A DNA stretch of 7,366 nt from an uncultured Candidatus Melainabacteria bacterium (GTDB lineage: Bacteria > Cyanobacteriota > Vampirovibrionia > Gastranaerophilales > Gastranaerophilaceae), in the NCBI GenBank assembly GCA_934693215.1, contig CAKUVB010000084.1, positions 1 through 7,366 of the forward strand, in the 5' to 3' direction. Positions 1 through 6,016 of this stretch are shown here, in pieces. Positions within the stretch are counted from its first letter, which is position 1. Each line of letters begins with the position of its first letter. The notes below the pieces were generated by a model that worked only from the letters and a program-made list of their open reading frames with translations, did no database searches and was not told the origin of the DNA. The position numbers and the translations under genes were made by a program.

Positions 1-1
1 T

Positions 2-946
2 ACTAATATTGCACGAGTTAATGAAAATGCACTTTCTATTTCTGCTAGAGGAACAATTGGTTATTCGGCTTTGAGAAGAGCTCCATTTTATCCTATTGTA
101 AGGCTTATTATAGCTATTCCTAATCCCAATATTATTAATTTACGTTATTTATATGAGATTTCAAAATATCTTAATTTTACGAAGAGTGGTAAGACTACAC
201 CTCAATTAACAGTACCAATGGTAAAACCAACAAAACTACCACTTCCACCATTGGACATTCAACAAAAAATTGTTGATGAAATTGAAAAAGTTGAAAAAAT
301 ATTATTAGATAGTAGCAACAATATTGATAAAAATCGTAATGACATATTGGAAACAATAAATTCTTTTAAGCAAAAACAAGAAAAATTAGATGGATTTATT
401 ATACTTAATGAAGAAACAAAAAATCCAAAATTATTGAATGAAGAATATTTTACATATGTTGATATTGATGCTGTTGAAAATGCCACAGGAAAAATTTGTT
501 TTCACAAACAAGTAGAATCACAAAAAGCACCTTCAAGAGCAAGAAGAATTGCGAAAAGTAAATCTGTGCTTATTTCAACTGTTAGACCTTATCTAAAAGC
601 ATTTGCATATATTGAAAATGAATTTGAAAATACAATTTATTCAACAGGGTTTGCAATAATTCGCAGTAAAAATGAAGACAAGCTTTTGAGCAAGTATCTA
701 TATTATCTATTTATGTACAACGAGAATCTTATGGACCAAATGAAGGCCGCAATGCCAAAAGGTCAATATCCAAGTATTAATGATAAAGATATTAGAAATT
801 TTACAATTCCTATTCCACTAATAGAAGAACAAGAAAAAATTGTTTCTCAAATTGAAAAACTTGAAAAACAAATAACAGAAGCACAGGCAATTATTGATAA
901 TTCAAAGCAACAAAAGCAAGAAATTTTAGACAAATATTTGAAATAA
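2..946 (+). CDS. hsdS: Type I restriction-modification specificity (HsdS-like) protein, 5'-truncated by window edge
   Basis: This is the C-terminal 314 residues of a DNA-specificity protein; the frame is open to the left edge, so the true start is outside. Such subunits choose the DNA target of a methyltransferase/restriction complex. Two target-recognition domains are visible. The first (about residues 1-80) has the ISARGTIGY...FYPIVRL pattern. The second (about 130-268) has YVDIDAVENATGKI, then APSRARR, STVRPYLKA and STGFAIIR. Each is followed by a matching conserved segment and coiled-coil spacer: LPLPPLDIQQKIVDEIEKVE (about 79-98) and IPIPLIEEQEKIVSQIEKLE (about 269-288). The repeated TRD-spacer layout is the family hallmark. 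It ends cleanly in TAA after a Lys/Gln-rich coil. It could instead be the specificity tail of a fused methyltransferase-specificity protein, because the N-terminus is not visible. A TTG at 71 is internal, not a start. Confidence 0.88.
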   Translation, partial: TNIARVNENALSISARGTIGYSALRRAPFYPIVRLIIAIPNPNIINLRYLYEISKYLNFTKSGKTTPQLTVPMVKPTKLPLPPLDIQQKIVDEIEKVEKILLDSSNNIDKNRNDILETINSFKQKQEKLDGFIILNEETKNPKLLNEEYFTYVDIDAVENATGKICFHKQVESQKAPSRARRIAKSKSVLISTVRPYLKAFAYIENEFENTIYSTGFAIIRSKNEDKLLSKYLYYLFMYNENLMDQMKAAMPKGQYPSINDKDIRNFTIPIPLIEEQEKIVSQIEKLEKQITEAQAIIDNSKQQKQEILDKYLK

Positions 947-1090
947 AGCTTTCTGAAACTTTAAAATTTGCATTAAATCATAATTAATAGATTTAAAATT
1001 AAGTAATTCTCTTTTATTAGAATTATCATTTCTCAGCATTTCTTCTATTTTAAGCATGATATTATGCGCGTAAAAATTTGTATAACATTG

Positions 1091-1099
1091 TGCTAAAAT
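1091..1099 (+). promoter_or_regulatory. Possible extended -10 promoter for dgt
   Basis: TGCTAAAAT fits an extended -10 (TGn followed by TAAAAT, 5/6 to consensus). No convincing -35 lies about 17 bases upstream. It would give a leader of roughly 115 bases before the dgt start. A rival TATAAA at 1160-1165 has an equally poor -35. The choice is uncertain in such AT-rich DNA. Confidence 0.25.
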
Positions 1100-1125
1100 A
1101 ATTTATCTAATAGGTAAATTATTTT
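1095..1125. repeat. 31-base near-perfect palindrome upstream of dgt
   Basis: Arms AAAATAATTTATCTA and TAGGTAAATTATTTT are complementary around a single central A, with one T:G wobble. The arms are almost pure AT, so a terminator for the upstream specificity gene would be weak: no GC core, and only the arm's own TTTT as a tail. The left arm overlaps the best -10-like hexamer (1094-1099) before dgt, so an operator is the alternative reading. The remainder of the 947-1220 gap is AT-rich, with nothing else I can support. Confidence 0.55.
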
Positions 1126-1210
1126 CGAGATTTAAATTATTAAATTTTTATTAATTTTTTATAAAATAAATAAGAATTTTGATAGAATTGATGTGTTTAT
1201 TACTCGATTT

Positions 1211-1215
1211 GGGAG
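1211..1215 (+). promoter_or_regulatory. Ribosome-binding site that fixes the dgt start
   Basis: GGGAG lies 5 bases before the ATG at 1221. The frame stays open upstream, with an ATG at 1191 and a TTG at 1179, but neither has a purine-rich site in front, and the residues they would add look unlike the family. The start at 1221 is therefore preferred. Confidence 0.7.
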
Positions 1216-1220
1216 AAGAA

Positions 1221-2498
1221 ATGGCTAATAATCAACAGGTATTCAATAGATCTAGCGTAGATTTAGAAAAAATTGAAAATGATACTTTAGCTTCATATGC
1301 TGTGAGGTCAAAAGGTGCGACAAGGCTATACATGAATAATTACAAACCTTGTGAAAGAAGAACAGAGTTTGAAAGAGATAAAGATAGAATTATATACTCT
1401 CTTGCATTTAAAAGACTAATGGAAAAGACCCAGGTCTATGTAACTCATGAGGGGGATCATTATACGAATCGCTTATCACATACTCTTGAAGTTACCCAAA
1501 TATCACGTTCGATTGCATCTTCTTTAGGTCTTAATACTTATTTAGCTGAGGCAATAGCTTTAGGACATGATTTAGGTCATACTCCTTTTGGACATGCAGT
1601 AGAGGGGGTATTAAACGAAAAGTTGTCTGTTGATGATGATGGCTTTGAACATAACTATCAAAGCGTATTAGTTGTAGATGTTCTAGAAAATAAAAATTAC
1701 AAAAATGATGAAGCACCTTGTGGTATAAATTTAACAAATTATACAAGATATGGAATTCTGCACCATACTGGAACTTCAGAAGATATTCAAGCATATACAT
1801 TTGGAAATGATAGAATTAGTGTTGATGCTAATTACAAATCCCTTGAAGCTGAACTGGTTAATAAAATTGATACTATTGCATATTTATACCATGATTTAGA
1901 AGATGCTATAATGAATAAAAATATTTTACAAGATATGAAATTAAATGATAGAAAAATGTTTAATGCCTTTTTAGAATCTTTAAATTCCTACACTAATTTG
2001 TTTTATAAGATAAATGGAGATACTTTTTCTGGAATTAAAGATTTGTGGGATGATTTCAATCCAAATATAATATTAAAGGCAATGATTAAAGATTTAATTA
2101 TTGGTACACAAAAACAAATAAAAGAACAGGATATTAAAAGTTTACAAGATGTTCAATCTTCTAAGAAAACAATAGCATCTTTCAATGATTTTGAACAACA
2201 TTTTAAAAACTTTAAAAAGGATTTTGTTGGTAAGTATATCTATCAATCTCCGATTGCATATCAAATGGATACAAAAGCTAAATTGATTGCGAATAGATTA
2301 TTTGATACATTTGCTAATAATCCTAATCAATTACCATATAGAACGCGAAATTTGTATCAAAATGCTAAAAATTGGGAAACTACTTTTAATAGGGAAGACA
2401 GTGGCTATAGAATAACCCCAAAACGTGTCATTGCAAATTATATCGCAGGTATGACTGATAGGTATGCATTGGTAAATTATAAACGAATGTTTGAATAG
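1221..2498 (+). CDS. dgt: dGTP triphosphohydrolase-like HD-domain protein
   Basis: A 425-residue cytosolic enzyme of the dGTPase/dNTPase family, which hydrolyses deoxynucleoside triphosphates to the deoxynucleoside and triphosphate and so adjusts dNTP pools. The metal-binding HD set is complete: H87 in TNRLSHTLEV, H116-D117 in ALGHDLGHTPFGH, and H224-D225 in IAYLYHDLEDAI. The family's RRTEFERDKDRI..SLAFKRL segment (about residues 48-66), GFEHNYQSV, GILHHTG and the C-terminal YIAGMTDRYA motif are also present. Length and domain order match bacterial dGTPase-like proteins. The start at 1221 is chosen for its GGGAG site. It appears to be transcribed alone, with the strong terminator about 210 bases beyond its stop. 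Whether it prefers dGTP or acts on several dNTPs cannot be read from the sequence. It sits next to a restriction-modification gene; some dGTPase relatives act in phage defence, but nothing here shows that, and a housekeeping role is the simpler reading. Confidence 0.93.
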   Translation: MANNQQVFNRSSVDLEKIENDTLASYAVRSKGATRLYMNNYKPCERRTEFERDKDRIIYSLAFKRLMEKTQVYVTHEGDHYTNRLSHTLEVTQISRSIASSLGLNTYLAEAIALGHDLGHTPFGHAVEGVLNEKLSVDDDGFEHNYQSVLVVDVLENKNYKNDEAPCGINLTNYTRYGILHHTGTSEDIQAYTFGNDRISVDANYKSLEAELVNKIDTIAYLYHDLEDAIMNKNILQDMKLNDRKMFNAFLESLNSYTNLFYKINGDTFSGIKDLWDDFNPNIILKAMIKDLIIGTQKQIKEQDIKSLQDVQSSKKTIASFNDFEQHFKNFKKDFVGKYIYQSPIAYQMDTKAKLIANRLFDTFANNPNQLPYRTRNLYQNAKNWETTFNREDSGYRITPKRVIANYIAGMTDRYALVNYKRMFE

Positions 2499-2504
2499 TG
2501 TCAC

Positions 2505-2533
2505 TTGACTTCTGTCATAACTTGATTGATAAA
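2505..2533 (+). promoter_or_regulatory. Possible promoter just after dgt
   Basis: TTGACT (5/6), a 17-base spacer, then GATAAA (4/6). It points into about 175 bases of gene-free sequence that ends in the terminator at 2708-2738, so it could make a small RNA of about 200 bases. No ORF with a ribosome-binding site follows it. It may be a chance match in the 3' untranslated region of dgt. Confidence 0.25.
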
Positions 2534-2707
2534 CATCTGTAATATACACAACCATAGAGATTGATATAAGCAGCTTACTATAATTTTGTAAAATATATAT
2601 TACGTTTCAATTTCTCGCCAATGCTATTTTTGTTATTTTTGTCAACTATTACGATAGCAAGCAGTACATATAACCCGTTTATATATTTTAGGTTTTAATA
2701 TGTTTAT

Positions 2708-2744
2708 AACAAAGCCTCCTTTTAAAGGAGGCTTTGTTGTTTTA
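2708..2744. terminator. Bidirectional intrinsic terminator between dgt and the TPR gene
   Basis: A perfect hairpin: AACAAAGCCTCCTTT (2708-2722) pairs with its complement at 2724-2738, with a GC-rich core GCCTCC/GGAGGC. On the + strand it runs into TTTGTTGTTTTATAT, a good tail. On the - strand it reads TTTGTTATAAAC, a weaker tail, but lies only 25 bases past the TPR stop. It therefore separates the convergent transcription units and probably serves both. The AAAGGAGG in the stem looks like a ribosome-binding site but has no ORF after it. Confidence 0.9.
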
Positions 2745-2762
2745 TATATTGTTACTAATAGA

Positions 2763-4319
2763 TTAGTTAGTCTTTATGCCTTTGCGTCTTAGGATTCCTG
2801 CCAACTGCATATATAACTCTTTATTCTTTGCGGATTTATCAATATCGCTAGCTTCTTTGATATATTCAAAAGCATTTTCGTATTGCCCGATAGATTGATA
2901 AATTTCTCCCATTTTTACATATAAAGATGCATTGTTTACATCTAGTGTAATTGCTTTTTTAAGACTTTCTATTGCAAAGTTTATATCATTTTTTTCTACC
3001 AGTGCTAAAGCATTGTAGTAATATCCTTCATATTGGTTCATATCAAGTTCGATTAATTCTTGAGCTGTTTCAAACAATGAATCAAAATCTTTTGTATCAT
3101 TATAATATTTTGCTTTTAATACTTTTGCATAATAGTAGTTTGGATAAGTATTGTTTAAATTTTCGATTTCCGGCTTTGCATCTTCTATTTTGCCCATTTT
3201 TAGTAATAGATTGCAAAGGAAAGATTTGTATTCAAAAGATTTAGTATTTATTTGTATTGCTCGGTTTATCATTTCAAGAGCAGGTTTGTATAATTCTAAT
3301 CCATTATAAATTTGAGCGAGTGCGTATAATATTGTTTCGTTTTCAGGGTTTTTTATTAATAATTTTTCAAGCTCTGATTTAGATGATGCTAAATCACCCA
3401 TTTGGAATTTGATTAGCATTTTTAAAACTTTAGCCTCTGTTGTTTCAACATTTAAATGCGTTAGTGCATTTTTATAATCACCTTCTCTATACAAAGCATA
3501 ACCTAATGAATACTGATAATTAGGATTGGTAGGGTTTAAACAAATTGCTTTGATAAAGTATTTTTTAGCTTCGTCTAACCAGCCTTTCAAAAAATAAGCT
3601 TGAGCAAGGTTAAAGTTATATGAATCATTTTGAGAATCGGATTCAATTGCTTCTTTAAAATAACCAATAGCACTGTCTAATTGTAATTCATCTAGTTTTG
3701 TTAAGCCCATATAGTTTAATACTTGAGCATCGTTTGTATTATTGTTTTCCAATTTAATTAAAACCTCTTTTGCTTTGTCTGTTTGTTTTGTTTCAAAATA
3801 TATTTTGCATAACAAATCTTGTAACTTAGGATTGTTATTGTTATCAGTAAATGGTTTTAGGGTATTTATTGCATCTTCAAATTTTTGCAACTTGTAATAA
3901 GCGAAAGCTATTTCTCCTGCAACATTTTCAGATTGAATAAAATCCGCAAACCCTGTAACTTCATTGTATTTTTGTTGAATATTTAAAAGTTTTAAAAACT
4001 GATATAAATCAGTTTGCGAATTCGTAATTATATATATTTTATTTGCAATTCTACCAGCTTCGTTGAATTTCTTTTGTTTTGTATAAATTTCACGTAATGT
4101 CATTAAACTATTTATATGGCTTGAGTCAATATCTAATGCCTTTCCTGTATAATGAATTGCTCTGTCATAATTGTTTAATAACAAATAGATACAACCCAAT
4201 TCTGATAATATTTCAATATTATCATTTTCTTTTGCTAAGAGTTTGTAAAATATCTCGATAGCTTGTTTATAGTAACCTTTCTTTTTAAGCTCAAAAGCTT
4301 TAATCATCATTTGTTTCAT
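2763..4319 (-). CDS. Tetratricopeptide (TPR) repeat protein
   Basis: A 518-residue protein made almost wholly of about 15 consecutive TPR units of roughly 34 residues. Examples are GCIYLLLNNYDRAIHYTGKA (about 42-61), NLAQAYFLKGWLDEAKKYF, SLGYALYREGDYKNALTHL and KMGEIYQSIGQYENAFEYI near the C-terminus. These show the typical G/A-Y-A-P/D spacing. TPR arrays form superhelical protein-binding scaffolds. There is no enzyme domain, signal peptide or clear membrane segment, so a cytosolic adaptor is likely; the partner is unknown. It is the last gene of the operon, overlapping the FtsB/DivIC-like gene by 20 bases, which suggests translational coupling and a link to the cell envelope or division. The first ATG (4319) has a weak AAGAGA site 8 bases upstream. 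Methionines 4 and 5 are alternative starts with smaller overlaps. A terminator hairpin follows 25 bases after the stop. Confidence 0.9.
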   Translation of the reverse strand: MKQMMIKAFELKKKGYYKQAIEIFYKLLAKENDNIEILSELGCIYLLLNNYDRAIHYTGKALDIDSSHINSLMTLREIYTKQKKFNEAGRIANKIYIITNSQTDLYQFLKLLNIQQKYNEVTGFADFIQSENVAGEIAFAYYKLQKFEDAINTLKPFTDNNNNPKLQDLLCKIYFETKQTDKAKEVLIKLENNNTNDAQVLNYMGLTKLDELQLDSAIGYFKEAIESDSQNDSYNFNLAQAYFLKGWLDEAKKYFIKAICLNPTNPNYQYSLGYALYREGDYKNALTHLNVETTEAKVLKMLIKFQMGDLASSKSELEKLLIKNPENETILYALAQIYNGLELYKPALEMINRAIQINTKSFEYKSFLCNLLLKMGKIEDAKPEIENLNNTYPNYYYAKVLKAKYYNDTKDFDSLFETAQELIELDMNQYEGYYYNALALVEKNDINFAIESLKKAITLDVNNASLYVKMGEIYQSIGQYENAFEYIKEASDIDKSAKNKELYMQLAGILRRKGIKTN

Positions 4320-4725
4320 TTTGATTTATCTCTTTTTTGCTATTCAATAAATGTCTTTTTTGGGGGTGAGTTTCTTTTTTAGAATTTACTATAATCAAAA
4401 CTTCATCTTTGCTTGCCATTTTTAAGTTATTTCTTGCAATAGATTCAAGTGTCGCAACAGATGAAAAATTTTTAATATCTTTTTTTAATTCAGCATTTCT
4501 TAATTCAGCTTCTTCTTCTGTTTTAGAAATCGTCGCAATTTTTTGCTTATAAGATATGATTTTGGAGATATTAAGTATCGCACTAAAAGATATTTGAGCT
4601 AAACAAAGCAATAAAATAATTGTTAAAAAGGAATAATAAAATTGCGTATGATGTTGCCTTTTTTCAGATTTCTTTTTAGCATTAGATGTAATATTTTTAT
4701 TTTGTTTATTTTTTTGTTTTTTCAT
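4300..4725 (-). CDS. FtsB/DivIC-like septum formation initiator protein
   Basis: A 141-residue bitopic membrane protein. A Lys/Gln/Asn-rich cytoplasmic tail (1-28) leads to one membrane segment (about 30-50, FYYSFLTIILLLCLAQ...). A short coiled coil rich in Lys/Glu follows (about 55-88), then LESIARNNLKMASKDEVLII (93-112). That last stretch is the signature of the FtsB/DivIC family, usually seen as a 'hIARe.Lgh..pgE' pattern. These proteins pair with FtsL through the coiled coil at the division site and help activate septal wall synthesis. The C-terminal tail beyond residue 115 is charged and probably disordered. The gene lies 34 bases after the secreted-protein gene and overlaps the TPR gene start. 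No clear Shine-Dalgarno precedes the ATG. FtsB, FtsL and DivIC are hard to tell apart by sequence, so no symbol is given; the family call itself is fairly firm. Confidence 0.8.
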   Translation of the reverse strand: MKKQKNKQNKNITSNAKKKSEKRQHHTQFYYSFLTIILLLCLAQISFSAILNISKIISYKQKIATISKTEEEAELRNAELKKDIKNFSSVATLESIARNNLKMASKDEVLIIVNSKKETHPQKRHLLNSKKEINQNETNDD

Positions 4726-4759
4726 AGCTTAAGTTAATTATATACGTATTTCTATCGAA

Positions 4760-5497
4760 TTACAACTTAAATTTTGTAGAGAATTCAACTGAGGCATTAC
4801 TATATCCGCTTTCGTAAAAAGTTTGTGATAACCCTAGCTCAAATCTTAAGCTATCAATATATTTTTTTAATTGAGGTGTATATATCAACGATATTGAATT
4901 CTTTTTAACGGGAACACCCATATAAGTTTTGACAGTATCTCTAAGAGCTAAAGCTTTTGTAAGTTTTATTTCAGGAGCAATACCCAGCATGCTTCTATAC
5001 GAACCGTCAATTGATTGAGAGTCAGTGTTTATAGTTCCTGTAAGAGCATATCTTTTGCCGTCATACCTAGTAAATAAACTTGTGGAATATGTCATTTGAG
5101 CACTGTCCATAGATGCACCATAATATGTTCCGTAAGAAAAATTTCCGGCTTGCTCTGATACATAGTTAAAAATAGGTGCGATGTAGTACTCATCACCTGA
5201 AAGTTTAGAAGATTTAGCTAATGCACTACGATCTCTAATACGAGTATCTTTAAATGTTGGTGTGTAAACTGGTATAAGAGTATTTGGAGGTTTGATATTT
5301 AGAGTTGGACGTTCGATAGATTTATCTAAATAAATCGCAGAATCTTCATCAAACGAAACTTCTCCTTTTAAAGTTTCTTGCGGAATAATTTTAGGATTAT
5401 TAAGAATAGTTTCCTCAACATTATTAGTATTATCTGTTACAGATAGAGCAGGTAATTGCAAAAGTAAAATAAAAAATAATACTAACAGCTTCTTCAT
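4760..5497 (-). CDS. Exported protein of unknown function, possibly outer-membrane beta-barrel
   Basis: 245 residues beginning with a textbook signal peptide (MKKLLVLFFILLLQLPALS, cleavage near residue 19-20). A low-complexity polar and Pro-containing linker follows (about 20-85). From about residue 100 there is a domain of alternating aromatic and small/polar residues (YYIAPIFNYVSEQAGNFSYG, MTYSTSLFTRYDGKRYALTG, LGIAPEIKL, NSISLIYTP). It ends in ASVEFSTKFKL, an amphipathic strand with a hydrophobic last residue. That pattern is typical of outer-membrane beta-barrel ends, although the family is not one I recognise and no named motif supports a function. A periplasmic or surface-attached beta protein is the alternative. 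It is the first protein gene of the operon with the FtsB/DivIC-like and TPR genes. There is no ribosome-binding site before the ATG, consistent with the promoter position, which predicts a leaderless message. Confidence 0.75.
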   Translation of the reverse strand: MKKLLVLFFILLLQLPALSVTDNTNNVEETILNNPKIIPQETLKGEVSFDEDSAIYLDKSIERPTLNIKPPNTLIPVYTPTFKDTRIRDRSALAKSSKLSGDEYYIAPIFNYVSEQAGNFSYGTYYGASMDSAQMTYSTSLFTRYDGKRYALTGTINTDSQSIDGSYRSMLGIAPEIKLTKALALRDTVKTYMGVPVKKNSISLIYTPQLKKYIDSLRFELGLSQTFYESGYSNASVEFSTKFKL

Positions 5498-5503
5498 AAG
5501 TAT

Positions 5504-5532
5504 ATTTTAGTCTATAAACTCTTAAATTTCAA
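5504..5532 (-). promoter_or_regulatory. Promoter of the exported-protein operon, predicting a leaderless mRNA
   Basis: Reading the - strand: TTGAAA (5532-5527, 5/6), a 17-base spacer, TAAAAT (5509-5504, 5/6). The usual start distance of about 7 bases from the -10 end falls on the A of the ATG at 5497. This fits the absence of a Shine-Dalgarno sequence. Read-through from the tRNA-Cys promoter is an additional or alternative source of transcript. Confidence 0.6.
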
Positions 5533-5551
5533 TAATAATGGGATAAAAAAT

Positions 5552-5623
5552 AGGCGACACCCAGATTCGAACTGGGGGATAAAAGCTTTGCAGGCTTCTG
5601 CCTTACCACTTGGCCATGTCGCC
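5552..5623 (-). tRNA. tRNA-Cys (anticodon GCA)
   Basis: A 72-base cloverleaf. The acceptor stem GGCGACA/TGTCGCC is perfect (7 bp). The D arm is GCC..GGC with an AGTGGTA-type loop. The anticodon stem is GAAGC/GCTTT with loop CTGCAAA, giving anticodon GCA. The T arm is CCCAG/CTGGG around TTCGAAT. The discriminator base is T, as expected for cysteine tRNAs. The 3' CCA is not encoded, so it must be added by the nucleotidyltransferase. A run of six T follows one base after the discriminator and may help end transcription. No second copy of the tRNA 3' end is seen in the window, so there is no sign of an integrated element using it. Confidence 0.97.
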
Positions 5624-5635
5624 ATTTCTTTTACT

Positions 5636-5664
5636 ATGTTATGTAAGATATAGATAAATGTCAA
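5636..5664 (-). promoter_or_regulatory. Promoter of tRNA-Cys
   Basis: On the - strand: consensus TTGACA (5664-5659), a 17-base spacer, TAACAT (5641-5636, 4/6). The predicted start is near 5629, about 6 bases before the mature tRNA end. A small inverted repeat, GTCTA-AGGA-TAGAC (5665-5678), abuts the -35. Confidence 0.65.
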
Positions 5665-5701
5665 GTCTAAGGATAGACAATATTAGAAATTTTAATTCTC
5701 C

Positions 5702-5730
5702 TTTACAAAATAATTACTTTCATGTATCCT
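5702..5730 (+). promoter_or_regulatory. Promoter of the leader RNA
   Basis: TTTACA (5/6), exactly 17 bases, TATCCT (4/6). The predicted start is at about 5737, the A of a short ATG ORF. The transcript would run through the hairpin/terminator at 5775-5845 and, on read-through, into the small ORF and the large gene. Confidence 0.45.
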
Positions 5731-5736
5731 GTTTTT

Positions 5737-5775
5737 ATGATTAGAGATTTACGACGATTAGTATATATGAATTAG
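5737..5775 (+). CDS. Possible 12-residue leader peptide
   Basis: The ORF reads MIRDLRRLVYMN and stops with TAG at 5773-5775. The last base of the stop is the first paired base of the long hairpin, so a ribosome finishing this peptide would sit on the hairpin's 5' arm. It has a tandem CGA-CGA pair (5752-5757). There is no Shine-Dalgarno sequence, and it would be translated only as a leaderless message from the promoter at 5702-5730. Being so short, it could occur by chance; its placement is the argument for it. Confidence 0.25.
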   Translation: MIRDLRRLVYMN

Positions 5776-5827
5776 GGCTTGTTTTTGTTAAAACATCTTT
5801 ATTTCGTGTACTAATAAAAACAAGACC
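5775..5827 (+). promoter_or_regulatory. Long hairpin competing with the terminator (antiterminator-like)
   Basis: CTTGTTTTTGTTA (5778-5790) pairs with TAATAAAAACAAG (5812-5824), 13 bp with one G-T wobble. Beyond one mismatch, GG (5775-5776) pairs with CC (5826-5827). The loop is 21 bases. The right-hand bases AG and CC (5823-5827) are also the 5' arm of the terminator, so the two structures exclude each other. Confidence 0.6.
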
Positions 5828-5845
5828 TTATGGGTCTGTTTTTTT
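5823..5845 (+). terminator. Intrinsic terminator in the leader
   Basis: AGACC (5823-5827), loop TTATG, GGTCT (5833-5837), then G and seven T (5839-5845). The stem is short but ends in a classic T run. It lies about 105 bases after the predicted start and about 80 bases before the small ORF, so transcription of the downstream genes from that promoter must pass it. Confidence 0.65.
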
Positions 5846-5846
5846 A

Positions 5847-5875
5847 TGTAAAATTTTATTACATTTTAAGTGTAA
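5847..5875. promoter_or_regulatory. Evenly spaced TGTAA/TTACA half-sites (possible operator)
   Basis: TGTAA at 5847, TTACA at 5859 and TGTAA at 5871 alternate in orientation with exactly 12 bases between starts, forming two overlapping inverted repeats. A further TGTAATTACA palindrome lies at 6012-6021. A dimeric regulator is the natural reading, but no specific family is recognised and the half-site is AT-rich. Confidence 0.3.
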
Positions 5876-5926
5876 AAAGGTAAATTTTTAAATTTTAAAT
5901 ACTTAATACAAAAGGAAGGTTTATTT

Positions 5927-6016
5927 ATGAATGTAGTTATGAATATACGACGAAGAATTACTATAAAGGCGAATGCTCCAATCGTCGAGTTAATGAACTT
6001 AATTTGGGGCTTGTAA
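5927..6016 (+). CDS. Small ORF, 29 residues, upstream of the large unknown gene
   Basis: It starts at an ATG 7 bases after AAGGAAGG (5912-5919), a strong ribosome-binding site. It begins MNVVMNIRRRITIKANAPIV and ends ELMNLIWGL. The N-terminal half is basic, with three arginines in a row coded CGA-CGA-AGA; the C-terminal end is hydrophobic. No family is recognised. It stops 29 bases before the large gene, and its stop codon lies inside a hairpin (6008-6025), so it may be a regulatory leader peptide or a genuine small protein. A second in-frame ATG at 5939 has no better site. Within it, CGACGA (5948-5953) can pair with TCGTCG (5982-5987). Confidence 0.5.
   Translation: MNVVMNIRRRITIKANAPIVELMNLIWGL

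Larger units (their letters stand above)
5624..5926. other. Divergent intergenic and leader region
   Basis: About 300 bases without an established gene. From left to right it holds the tRNA-Cys promoter (- strand), an AT-rich divide, a + strand promoter, a 12-codon mini-ORF, competing hairpins with a terminator, evenly spaced TGTAA half-sites, and the ribosome-binding site of a 29-residue small ORF. A second promoter after the terminator may exist, but the AT-rich stretch 5876-5910 offers several poor candidates and I cannot choose one. Confidence 0.6.

Noticed and set aside
926..1057. A 43-residue minus-strand ORF between the specificity gene and dgt
   Set aside because: It has no ribosome-binding site, overlaps the end of the specificity gene, and its composition is what AT-rich noncoding DNA gives. 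Not supported.
1179..1220. Longer dgt starts at TTG 1179 or ATG 1191
   Set aside because: Neither has a ribosome-binding site, whereas the ATG at 1221 has GGGAG at 5-base spacing, and family similarity begins after 1221.
2724..2762. AAAGGAGG in the terminator stem as a ribosome-binding site for a TTG start
   Set aside because: The frame after the TTG closes after about ten codons, and the motif is explained by the hairpin.
5552..5623. tRNA-Cys as an integration site for a mobile element
   Set aside because: No repeat of the tRNA 3' end, no integrase and no composition shift is visible in the window.
5737..5845. A known riboswitch or T-box leader
   Set aside because: No conserved T-box, specifier loop or recognisable aptamer core is seen; only the hairpin and terminator layout is supported.
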